A DNA stretch of 64,000 bases from Setoptus koraiensis (Eukaryota; Arthropoda), in the NCBI GenBank assembly GCA_048013815.1, contig CM106585.1, positions 930,001 through 994,000 of the forward strand, in the 5' to 3' direction. The position numbers and the translations under genes were made by a program. The notes beneath the pieces were generated by a model that was given only the letters and a program-made list of their open reading frames with translations, was not told the origin of the DNA and did no database searches. Below are positions 11,804 through 23,688 of the stretch, piece after piece (positions within the stretch are counted from its first letter, which is position 1; each line of letters starts with the position of its first letter).

Positions 11804-14800
11804 CTGTATGTGATTGCGATGCGTGTTTGTGCGTGTATAAGATAATAATAAATATAAGATGATAAAAATAAGAAAAAAGAATATATAAACAATGAATTCA
11901 GTTAGTTTTAACACAATGATGTCTTTAGCTGCCCTAATTTTACCAATATTACACACTGCAAAATCATCAATGGAAGACATAAACACAAACATAAAAATAA
12001 AAAGAAATACAAGTGGGTGCAAGTCCTGTGCGATGTTAGATTGGTTATGTAATTGTCAATAGTTGCCTACTGTCAAACTAAAGACACCAACAAAAAAACA
12101 ATAATCGATTGCTCAAGTGTTGATCTTGATATCGATGCTTACGTGCAGCATAGTGTGACTTTTTTTTTGTTGGCGCCAATGTGTATCAATTTATGCAAAT
12201 TCAACCAGCCTAAAAATACAACAACAGCAACAGGGAGCAAACATTTGCTCGCGACTATTCATGTCATCCAACAAGAATTCAAGAATGAACAAGGTCAATT
12301 GAATAGATCTCTATGCAATCTCGCGCAAACCACGAGCACTGTATATCTATATTCTATTCTGTGGCAATAGTTGACTAGCTAGTGCTAGAGAGAAACTTGC
12401 AAGAATCAATCTTATTTGTATCTACACAAGAGATTCGTTTTCGTCGTCGGCGTTGTGGACCACTATTGCAGCTTACTCATGATGCAGCGGAAACGTTGCA
12501 TCATCGTATATCTTGCACGTGATATCAGATCATGTGTTAGAGAGCGCGTGTGATTGTTTTTTTTCTTTGTAAACTTTTTACTCTCCTATCACGACACATA
12601 TTGCTTCGTCAAGCTAACCATGGTCGCCGTTTTGACTCGCAATGATGTTTGTCAATAAAGAATTGTCAACTACTCACAAGTTGACCAGACAATCACCAAT
12701 ACCAAATGTGTTACAGTTAACAGAGCAGCGATAGTTGCCGTAATGGATGTTGTTGCGATAACAATTGCCTTGAAATTTAGTGTTGGAGCCCTTTAGGAAC
12801 CTTTGCTCTTCCATCACAGCATACGCCACTGGAAAAGCGATAAGATAACATGAGCAGTGATGATAACAAGTCGCTAGGTGCATTTCCGTTTTGTGTGATT
12901 GTTTAAATCTAGGTGACGCAATAGGTGGCATTAGATAGTGTGTTTTGTTAGTGTCAACTTCCGATGTCCGACAACCATCAAAGCTGTAAGTGGAGACAGA
13001 AAAACGAGAAGCGGGTTTGCCGAGGGCCATAAGCGAGATAGTATAGGCGACAATTGAACGATAAAACTGTGAAGGGTCACGGTTTAGATTTCTTTTTTAT
13101 AGGTTTACATGAAAAAATGGCCGTTCTAAATGATGGCTAATAGAGCTATTAATGGTGGTGGTTGACAGAAGAAGAAATGACATGAGAAAGGCCGCCATTT
13201 GAGTAGATAAAAACCAACTGCACGCACCTCGATATACAAGCAATAGTTGATACAACATTCTTTCATCACTAAACTGTTAGTTGCTGGCTATCGCAACATA
13301 TTATGTAACATACAAAAGGGAACAGCTAACCACGATGACCACCATTTCAATGGTGTGGTCCCGTCACAAGGGGTCAGATGCAATCGTCTATGTTTGGTCG
13401 GTGATAAACCTATTGTGTAAGCAATTCGAGGCATCACTTTAAACCGACACATGCGTGTTTGTATTTTTAAGTGTGTGGGGGTATATGTGTGTGAAATTCA
13501 CAACATTGTCACACAACCCGTTTAAATAATAGGTGCCACCCTCACTTACGCAAACGCACACACAAACATATGTAATATATTACGCAATATATAGGTTAGT
13601 TAGGTGGCCATTTGTCAACTGCAATCTCAACAAAAGTTTTATGTTTTGTTTTGTTGTTTTGTTTCTTGTCTGAAGAATAGGCGCAATTTCTCCTTCGAAA
13701 TTCTTTCGTATTGTGGTCTCAGTTGATGATCAATGGTTATTGAAGAACCACAGATAATACACATAATATACAGACAATGTCCGCATGTGAGAGAAGGCAC
13801 TTTCAAATTGTATGATGGGCATAAATTCTAGCGGTTTAAATATATCACCGCGCACATGTAAACACACCTAGCTTGCGTGTTTAGAATAATACAATTATAT
13901 TTTTCGCCCTGTCTCTCTATCAGATGGCTCGTGTAGTTTGGTTAACGAAAAATGAAACTGGCACGATATACACCTACTATTAGTAGTTTCAAGTAACTTG
14001 TCGAAAAACATGATCTTGGCTGCTTGCGATGCTGATGATCGTCATCGTTTTGTTTTTAAACAAATCGCATCCACGTGCAACGGCAACAACAGCAACCTTA
14101 AAACAATTCTAACCAAGCGACAACAATCCACGCAACGATAACCCATTAATTTATCAGGCCAAAAGAGTTACACCATCGCTATATATAATGGTATCTTTTA
14201 CAATTGTCAGTGAGTAGGTATTGGTTGTGGTTGTTGGTGGCAAACATCAAATGCGGCGATTATCCATTATGACATGATGATATCAAAATGTTATTTTGGT
14301 TGCTTTTAACATTTTGTTGTTGTTTGCATTCATTTTTCTCGCATGAAACAAACAAACAACAAATAATATAATCAAATGTTTGCAACAGCAACCATTGTTT
14401 TTTGTGTGCCGCTTGTGTGAGCGTGCTATGCAAAGACATCATCAATCATTGTAAAATCTTATTCAACAACACCATACACATGCACACGCAATTCTACCGA
14501 ACGAAATTGCGTTTGCATCGTCACAAGGGCAGCACACTAAACACTACAGGTAACCTTTATGATTGGACCATTATCAGAGATTACATCATTTCAGAGCGCC
14601 TATCTAAACGGTTTGACAGAGCGGCAGGCCACTGAAAATGTCACTTTGTTTAACAAAGTTTGTTGTGAAGAGGCGAGCAGTGTTGCTTTAGTCAGTTGTT
14701 AGTTAAGTTAGTTTTTTAAAACAAAAACACCAAATCATTGATGATGCAACTAAACCCACTTTACTCCATGTCACGCTCTCATAATCAACTAACTGAGAAA

Positions 14801-15510
14801 AAAAAACTGGTGTGCATTCGTGAACCGGAAGCAACCTTGTCGATACATTTTGGCGATCGCTGTCTAGATTGTTGATTAGATCTAACAATATCTCTCTTGC
14901 TATGTGTATATCGCATTATAAAAAAGTGCATAGCGCCGTGTCTTGTTAAACAACGGCACAAATTGGTATCGTTAGAGCTGACTTTTTGTTTCGACGCCAC
15001 ATATATATGTATTTCTATATATACTTTCTGGCTTGTGTGTTCTCGAGCTGCATACGTAATGTAGATTGTTGCGTGAAATCGTTCGTCGGCTTAAGATGGA
15101 CCAGCTATTGCGCCTCACACTGTGGGTACTACATTTCTGTTCACTGGCCCACGCCTGAGACCTAGACAATGCTATGCGTGAGTCCAGACACACCAACACT
15201 TAGAGCAAAATAAGTTGCGCCAGTTGTTGCGAAAAAGGCCACACCGAGGACTTGATTTGTAGGTCCCCGAGGCGATATTTGCCAACCAATCAGGCGCAAT
15301 ACCGGGCAAGTCTTATTGCTTTCGGATGATTGCAAAGATACCATTATTTGTGCGCATACATATACACACTTCTTCCGGTTGAGTCTAACATTAGTATCGC
15401 TGGTAGCATGACCATCGGTTTTGGTGCTGGTATTGCTGCTAGTTTGCCGTTGCTTGATTGTGAATGTACGCTGTTCAGGTTGATTCGACTTGGTTCTCTT
15501 TTTAGTTGTG

Positions 15511-15525
15511 GTGTGTGTGTGTGTA

Positions 15526-15557
<32 letters not shown>
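15511..15557. repeat. GT-rich dinucleotide repeat
   Basis: GT/CA microsatellite with two GTAT interruptions, inside the inferred large NOS intron. Confidence 0.95.
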
Positions 15558-15890
15558 AGTGTAATAGGAAGTTTGTTTGACAACTGCGTGTGAAAATCAA
15601 ACTACCATTACTACTGTATTGCGTTCAACAACAGCACATGTAACATATATCCTGGTCAAGCTAATCCTCACCTTACGTGAGCCTGTCATCTAGCGGTAAC
15701 TCAGCTCACCAGCGACCGTTCAAAAACTACTACCACTCAAATGTATTTTGGTAGCGGTCATTCTCGTCTACTTAGGGCCACTAGTGCTAGATTGCTGACT
15801 AGTCTAGTTAGCAAGGGTAGCTTTAATAGTTATGTGGCGCTGAATCATTAGGTCGATTATATGAATACATTTTTCATCGGAAAACAGCGG

Positions 15891-15893
15891 AGA

Positions 15894-15926
<33 letters not shown>
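15891..15926. repeat. (GA)n microsatellite
   Basis: Near-perfect AG/GA dinucleotide run of about 36 bp inside the inferred NOS intron. Confidence 0.95.
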
Positions 15927-16286
15927 CAGTGCGGTTGGCGACGAAGCACACAAAAAACATCAAAGAGGCCAAATCAATAGTGTAGGTGAAACAGCAAAGA
16001 TAAAATGATAAGATAATGAATTATATGTGCGTGTCTACATATGAGCACGTTAGACCTAGTTGTCATAGTGGTGGCGGCAGTCGCTATAGTTTTCGTCAGA
16101 TCAATTTCTAGCCTATGATTATCATTAGTTGTGGTTGAACGAATGACATAAGCAAGTTATAAAGGCATGCTGGGTCGCTTATCATTCTTGAATCAATTTG
16201 TAGACTTGGCGAGCTAGCTGGCCAGTTGCAGCTCGCACAATGTACTCATTTTACTGGCAAAGTCCATATATACATGTGCGTGTGTA

Positions 16287-16288
<2 letters not shown>

Positions 16289-16335
<47 letters not shown>
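16289..16335. repeat. (TG)n microsatellite
   Basis: Perfect TG run of 47 bp inside the inferred NOS intron. Confidence 0.97.
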
Positions 16336-16338
<3 letters not shown>

Positions 16339-19300
16339 TATAAATTGACAGGCGAGCCTGGAGCTAAATTTCGTTTCATGTTGAGACGACTCATCAATTC
16401 TTTTGCGGTTCGTTACTAGCCTGCCCACCGCTCTTCTACGAAAATGGGGATTAATTTATATGAATGATACTCAGATTCATTATGTGATCATATTGTGGGG
16501 TTGTTAAACTCTTATTTATGCGAATCATATACAGCGCAAACAGACACAGGCTTGGCTGGTAATCAAGCCAATGACGTTGTGCCAGTCGATAGGGTCGCTC
16601 CTTGGATCTTGGAGGCGAAATCTGTTAAAACACTAGCAATATGGAGGTAAAAACTAAGCTTTCAAAAAACAACCAAACTGAGTGTTTCTTTTTATTTCTA
16701 TATTTTCGACACACATCGAGCGCAAACATGGAATTGAGTCGAAATATTGCATCACCAAAGAATGCGCAAATTGAGAGAAGGTGGGCCGGGTGCAGTCAAC
16801 GTCATGATAAACTCAGATTGCCACCTAGGCATTATCGCATCACAAACGGTGCTAGTTTTATAAATCGCTACTACTAAGTGGCTACGCTTTTATTTCTAGA
16901 CATTGTGGTTTCTAGACATTCGCAAAATTCTACGTAATGACACTCAGGCAGTTGTATTCGACACTGTAGGCGGACAAGCATTGGCACGACACCATCATTG
17001 AGCGACTGAATTGTTACCCTCTATAGTCAAGCGTACACACACGAATGTTCGTATTAGTAATACGTTCTTGTTTGTAGGTGCCTCTTGTATTGTAGACACC
17101 ACTGCAGCCATTGGAACCAAAACAAAATTTATTAGTAGTAGTAGTCAAGGTGCAATAGTCATAGGCGACAAACAAGAGAATAAACATGAGGAAGACAATA
17201 GAAACAACAATTAATCATTCACGTCGATATTGTATTGTTTCAGGTTGTGTCATGTGCATAAGTATCAATAATGAGATTATAGAATGCTGCGAACTCTTCG
17301 CCAACGATTCACCCACTATAAACACAGTGACAACCAAAGCAAGCTTGTGTATGTATATTGATGATCGAGACAATTTATCCGAAAGCATCTATGGGCAGTA
17401 AAATTGATATGGTACACACATCGTTATTGCTATAGCGAACAGCGAATAGGTAGCCAAGTGAAAATAGAGTCACTATTTTCTTACAAATCATTCATGAGCT
17501 CTCTAAGAAACAACACACAACAAAGTGGCCGTGAATTCATTTGAATCTGCTTTGTTTCATTCGCATTATCGTCAACATTATATATAATGTTATTATAACG
17601 ATATAAACTCTGTCTAGGATAATAATAGAATAATGTTTGTCATCGCCATAATGCCACTTTCTTACCCAGATTACTATCATCATAATATGTCTTTCAGGGG
17701 TCATGATATTTGGGGTTACTGCCAACCGTAGGGGCGGTCTTTTTGTGTGTCGCGCCTCGTTATTAGGAGATTTACCTTGAAAGGAAGGCGCACACAGAAA
17801 CGAAAGTTGTTCCTAAAGTAGTTTTGGTACTTTGAGCTTTTAGAGCTTTTTGCCATTTCAACAAACCGCTACTTTGTTTCGCGCATAAAATCTTGTTAGA
17901 CATGACAACTACCTATCAAGATTTTCGATCAAATCCACTAATGTGATCATGCCGCAGCATTTATCTGTTTCGTGCTGGCATCTCAAACAGGTAGTTGCTT
18001 GAAGTGAGAATATTAGATTGGGTAATGGTGTTATAACAATGTATGCTTGTCACGCTTGCACATAAAAAGAACAAGAGATTTTTTCTTGCAGAAGTGAGGT
18101 CCATTTAGGCGAACACTGTCAATGCGTTACAGATCGAAAAGAATCAAGTCATCCCTATGATTTAGCTTGCGGCTGAAATCATATACTCTCATACATGAGT
18201 TTCTATCTTAGCTACACACTAACTCACACTGGCTCGGCAATAATAATAATGAACGACAAGCCAGAGCTAAATTTGTGCGTAAAGGTATGTGTATGAGGCT
18301 GTGTATGTGTTGGTTTGAATAGTCGGACTAAGGGTCGGAAAGTCTCGCAATAAGAGATATACTGTATTTTCTCAAGATAAGGGTAGAATAAAAACGAGGA
18401 AGCAAGGGATAGAGAAAGAGGTCGAGATAACTATTTTTCAACTTTATCTTGTATCATGAGATGAAGTTGAATGGAAATTAAACCAATCGCCACGTGAGGG
18501 CACAGGCAAGAAGTTCATGAAGTTGACACAAATATTTTCTTTATTGTTGCTCCTTGGTATAATGGAATCCTCTAGAACTCCGATAAATCCAAGTTGGTAC
18601 AAAGAGAAGGAGTAGTAGGATGATACACACAGAAAAATTTAGTTTGCACATAGTTTCGTACGATAAGATTGCAAACCTCATTACGCAAGCGCCAGATATA
18701 TATGACGATACATAAATGAGATACTTACATACGCAATTCTTTGTATTTTGTATTTTAATAGGTGCGGATAAACTCGTCACAATACTCATTGTAATACAAG
18801 ACCTTTTATCGATGAACATATGAGGTAGGAAGTGGTAGGCTATCAATACAACATGAATCGTGCGCTTTACAAGTTGATATTGAATTCTTTTCATTATACA
18901 ATAATACTAGAAAGAAATCGAAAGGAAATAGAAAAAGGAATCTTCGATAGCTCTCTGCTTAATTATCTTGCCCTCATTCCCGTCTTGTAAACGATTTAAA
19001 AACGTTCATATATGTTTCGCAGAATATCCGCCACACCATATATGGGACGAGCCTGATTTCAAGGTGGTCCCTTCCTTCTCATGATGGCTATACTAAAGAC
19101 CAATGATAGTTATAGAACTGTTTCGATTATCCGGGTATCTATTCTTTCGACAATTTATGCTAGGGTATATTTGAAAGAGAGCGCCCTCTCCACTTTATAT
19201 TTTATTGTATAAAAAGAGAGAAAGAGGTTGGTAATCGCCATGATTTGCGAGGATCTAACCATCTTGAAAACGCTTTGCAAGCAGATGTACTCAGATGGAA

Positions 19301-20273
19301 AAGTGTTTTAGAATCCAAACATTATGGTGGCACATATGTATCGTCTATTATGGTGTACACATAAGGAATTAATGTCAGCAGAATTGGATTGTAACAAAAT
19401 AGAACAGCGAATTGTGATTGGGCCGTTAATGCCGATGGTCACTTAAATGACTTTCATTGCTGCTGGGGAATCTTTCTAGTTTCGCTATCCCTTTCTCTGG
19501 TTTGACTTCTTTGTGAAAGCACAAAAGTGACAGAACCGAATCAATGAAAGTAGCCGTGCCTCCCATAATAGATCTATAAACAGTACCCGCACTTTTCCAC
19601 CAATTATATAAAAACTATAAATGAGAGTTTGTTTAGTTTGCGCTGTCGCTTCCCGAATTCGTGGCTTATTTCAACAAGCTTTTACATTATAAAAGATCAG
19701 ATAATGTGTTTATGTGCTATTACTTATTATACTTATATCTAACTAGTCTAACTTATTATAGCGAACCTTTTAGGATTCGGAGGGATGCACATCTCTTCCA
19801 CACATTCGCATTCACTGAGTGTATGTGTTTGTGTGAAAGAGGATATAATTTGATGATAATTGTAGAAAAAATACAAATCACCGAAAACCAGCAGTGAGAG
19901 GGCATGAACCATTTTTTCATTCTTCTTGGAACAATGGTAATTGATGTCATGCTAGATGCACACACTGTCATCGAGCATTAGACATTTTGAAATTTAAAAG
20001 TCACAAAAAAGCAAATGATCAGATGTGAATTTGACATTGATCTATGGCACATTGGTTTTTGAGGATAATGTTCTAGTCAACACATTTCATTTCATAAGCA
20101 ATGTACTAAAGGGTCTAATCTATAATGTACAGAAACGGTGTGCAAGTTGAACCAAACAAATGTCATGTGATATCAGCGACAACAACAATAAGCTACATAG
20201 TGATGTATCTATCTTAACAAGAAAAGAAAAAGTTTTCAGCCAAACTAATTGGCCAGTAGCGTAGTCTACTTAC

Positions 20274-21515
20274 GTTGTATCGGAATTGGGCCTCCCTGGA
20301 CATTCTGGTTTTGCTTGGCTTGTTTTCTGGATTTTTTCCCTTTGATTTGTAGATATATCATAATTAGTTGCTACACCGGTAGAGTCAATAAGTGATGATG
20401 CGTTCGTCGCCGTCATCGTTGTCGTAGTTGTTGTCGTCGTGGTCGCCGTTGTTGACTTCGTATCAGGACTAGTAGTAGTGGTACCAGCGTCCACATTGTG
20501 TTCTTTGCGTTGTTCTTGGGTGCACTCAATGTTGAATGGATTCTGCTTTTTTTTACTTTCATGAACAATATCGTCAGAATAGAGAGCATTGCCGCTCGTT
20601 GGCTCTACTACGTCAGTTTGTTGCGTCTGATTTACCCGATTGTTAATTTTGTGTTTACCATCGTCGGCTTCACCAAACGACAACTGACTTTGTCTCACAG
20701 AATCACCTGCCACTATTGGGAACTGGTGACAACTATCTTGTGCTCGAACATTATCTCTCTTTTCCACCATCAGCAGCTTCGACTCGATATCTACCTGCTG
20801 ATTTTCAATAGTATTTCTATGGATGATTTGTTGCTCACATTGGTCAGCTTGCTCAGCGAACAACTTCTGATGGTTTCTCATTTGTTGTTGTATATCGTTC
20901 GATTGATAGAAAGGATCACGATTGTTGTTGTGCTGAATGTCTATGTTTGCACATGCAGGTGAAGAGTGTTCGTTGATCAGGAATGGATTTTTCGATTCTC
21001 CTCGAAAAGGCGGCTTATTTATCATGTTACCAATTGTTATTTTGATAACGCCTTCATCGTCGTTACTAGAATCAGATCCCTCAACATCAATTTGCAGTAC
21101 ATCGCCACAATTCGATAGCCCCCTATCCGACTTAACTGAATTATTCATACTTTTTTCGGAGGTTCGGCTATTCTTTGATCTCTGTGGCTGAGATCGATCG
21201 TATATGGGTGAAAGCTTTGATGTAACTTGCATTGATTTAGGATTCTGTTCATTGGCGGAATAATTTGTTGTTATTGTTGAGTAATCGTCACTCGTGAATG
21301 TTTCATCTTCTGCTCTGTAAGAGCTATGTTTAGGTGAATTGTTGATAGTTGGCGATGCACAATCTAACTTCAGGCTCTCATAGTACTTTGTTGAAAACTT
21401 GGTTGGTGACGAAAATGTTTTCTCTTGACCACACGAACAATTACTGCTGATCATTTCTGGATAACCACCGGGATTCATCATATCATCGTCTTCAATTTTA
21501 TCGTGCAATACTCTC
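20274..21515 (-). CDS. Low-complexity coding exon, inferred second N-terminal exon of NOS
   Basis: Open reading frame bounded by an acceptor (CCAAAATAG|G, exon begins 21515) and a consensus donor (ACAAC|GTAAGT, exon ends 20274). It joins in frame to the exon at 21863-23688 (NSE-RVLHDKIEDDD). The product is polar, rich in Ser, Asn, Thr, Gln and Asp, with a run of Thr near the end and no domain I recognise. It has no stop of its own: the frame ends two bases into a codon (phase 2). The next downstream minus-strand exon with a matching phase is the NOS core at 11803 (AC|A CCA ATG). The three exons sum to 6861 bp, exactly divisible by three. Being coding is well supported; belonging to NOS is an inference. 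The alternative is a separate gene with its 3' exon missed in 12-20 kb. Confidence 0.75.
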
Positions 21516-21862
21516 CTATTTTGGACGGAAGTTAAATAAATAAAAATCAATTAATTAATTAGTGATGAAACAACTTTTTTTACATTCTGATCAAGTATAG
21601 TATAGAGTCTCGAATCAAAGACATGACAACATGACACGAATCGTGAACAATCTAGTAGATGTTCGGTTTCCTTCCTGTCTATGATGAATCTGGATTTCGA
21701 GTGGATTCGAAGATTTTTGTGCGGACAAAAGATTTTCACTCAAATGTAGTGAACCAGTGCAAAATCACTGACTCGTTACAAGACCTCCAAATTTAGGCAG
21801 CGTGACCTCAATCTTATCAGCTATCTTGATTGTCATCACACCAGACAAGTGTAAAGACTTAC

Positions 21863-23688
21863 TCTGAGTTGGGAATTATTGTTTTGCGCAACATTCTGGA
21901 CGAGCATTCACTCTGCGGACTTCTAGATTTAGTTCGGCTCGTTGATGATCCTCCATAATTGCTGAACGTATTTGATACGGCACGTGGCACATTTGACCAC
22001 TCCACTTGAGGTAATTGCCGATGATTCTTTTCATAGTTGTCATCCTGGTTGAATACTTTTTGTTGTTGTAGTTGCTGACTTGTGGAATAAACATTAGAAA
22101 CGTTTGGTCTATACATGTTGTAATTTTCGTGTTCTGCGGTTTGATTTCTAAGTAGCGGTCGTCTTGTCTCCATATTCAGGTCACGCATTTCCTGTTCCGA
22201 CTCATCAATCAGTGACTCTATACGTTTTTGATTTTGGTTTTCTGTCAATCGCTCGTTAATAGGCTTGTTATCTTGTATGTTGTTGAGATTATAGTTGTTG
22301 TTATGCCTAATCATCGTGACAGTGACCTTCTGATTGTGCTGCGTTTGTGTCAATTTGATACCTAAATTAGCGTTGTTGTCTCGCACAAAACTGTCACTTT
22401 TTATCATATAACGATGCCTTATTCGTTGAGGTGATCTAGTCGACATATTGATTGAATAAGAGCTGTCGTTAGGAATTTTCATTACGTATTGATTGTGATC
22501 AGCATGGTTATCCCAATTAGGTTGCATCATAGTGACATTGGCAACATCGTTTACATCGCGTTCTACACCCGCGAAATATCTTTGACTTGATAGTTGTTGT
22601 TGCTTGGCATTTGTGTTCACTTGATCTGACTTATTCATTCTTGTTGGGCTGTTAAGGTATGTATTATAATTACTATCGCTAATGTTTCTGGTTGAACTAG
22701 AAGCTGAAGAGGTGTTCATTAGATTATTGTTTTCATTAACTTGATGCGCTTTGTAGTGATTGTTTGATTTGCTATCAACATCGTGCATATCAATATCATG
22801 ATAAGTAACATCGAAGTTTCTACTATCGGGCTCATAAGATTTTGCGCAAATTTTCCCCTGAATTCTGTTTCTTTGCATATCATCTCTATTTTGTAAATTA
22901 ATCTTATTGTAATGAGGGTCGATTGTTGTGAATGATCTGGAATTGTTTCTAGGCAACTCATTAGGTCCAAGCTCACTTTCTAGTCCACTATCTGGCTCAT
23001 TGTCTAGACCTACAACCAGTTTTTGGGCGTTCATGTGTTTTGTACAAGAATCATTCAATTGCTTTAAGTTGGTAGTAGTGGTGTATTCGCGACTATTCAA
23101 TGGTATATTATTCAATAGCGACGACGATGACGACGAACGATGATTAGTATTATTGCTCACTATAGGCTGCTGAAACAAATGGTGATCGCCAAACGATTGA
23201 CGATGGTGATTGTTGTGAAGGTGATGATTAAGACGATTGTTATTGTTGTTGTAATCAGATGAGTTGGCCTCTTCTGCTGAAGATGACGATGATAATATTT
23301 TGTAGTCTGAGCCATTGTCAAGATGTTCATGATCGGTGTAATGAGTATGATGATGAGTTAAACTTGATGTTGAATTATTATCATTATATGTACCGTCGTC
23401 GTAATCTGTTATATTATTGTTATTTGCTATATTGTCGACATTGGTCAACAATTGTGAATCATGCATGCCTTGTTGTGTTATGTCTAGATCGTCACCAGAG
23501 GGTATAGATAGGGCCAATGTTAATTGTTTTATTTTGTCAAACGATATTGAGGTCTTTCTATCTGAGCGTAGGGCAAACAAACCGGCCCGGGATAAAGCAT
23601 CTTGTTGTGAACTGTTGAGTTTAGCTTGTTCAGAGTATGATCGATTCAAGTGAGAGCCTTCTCTTTGTTTGATATCTTTCTCATTCAT
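21863..23688 (-). CDS. Low-complexity coding exon, inferred first coding exon of NOS
   Basis: Starts at ATG 23688 (CAAAATGAATG context; an upstream in-frame TTG at 23727 is not needed) and runs 608 codons plus two bases to the donor CTCAGA|GTAAGT at 21862. The intron 21516-21862 (347 bp) leads to the next exon in frame. The first 90 residues are more complex (KLNSSQQDALSRAGLFAL, then ISFDKIKQLTLALSIP) and could be a folded or helix-forming element. The remainder is disordered: His/Asn/Asp/Ser-rich with poly-Asn stretches. I recognise no known domain, and no PDZ domain like that of vertebrate neuronal NOS. Drosophila NOS also has a glutamine-rich disordered N-terminus, but of about 200 residues; here the extension would be about 1020. 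If the join is wrong this is an orphan gene of unknown function. Confidence 0.75.

Larger units (their letters stand above)
11804..20273 (-). other. Large intron of NOS (inferred), 8.5 kb
   Basis: This stretch lies between the donor at 20273 (C|GTAAGT) and the acceptor at 11804. I find no well-supported gene in it. It holds a GT-rich repeat (15511-15557), a pure GA repeat (15891-15926) and a long TG repeat (16289-16335). Small open frames in it lack codon bias or homology that I recognise. The longest minus-strand frame runs from the CA repeat at about 15.54 kb down to 15162 and is discussed in the findings. Calling this an intron depends on the exon join being right; otherwise it is intergenic. 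Confidence 0.55.

Noticed and set aside
11804-11892. Extension of the NOS reading frame upstream of 11803
   Set aside because: It translates a pyrimidine-rich tract into a hydrophobic stretch (MFIYSFFLFLSSYIYYYL) that NOS does not have; the tract is better explained as a splice acceptor region.
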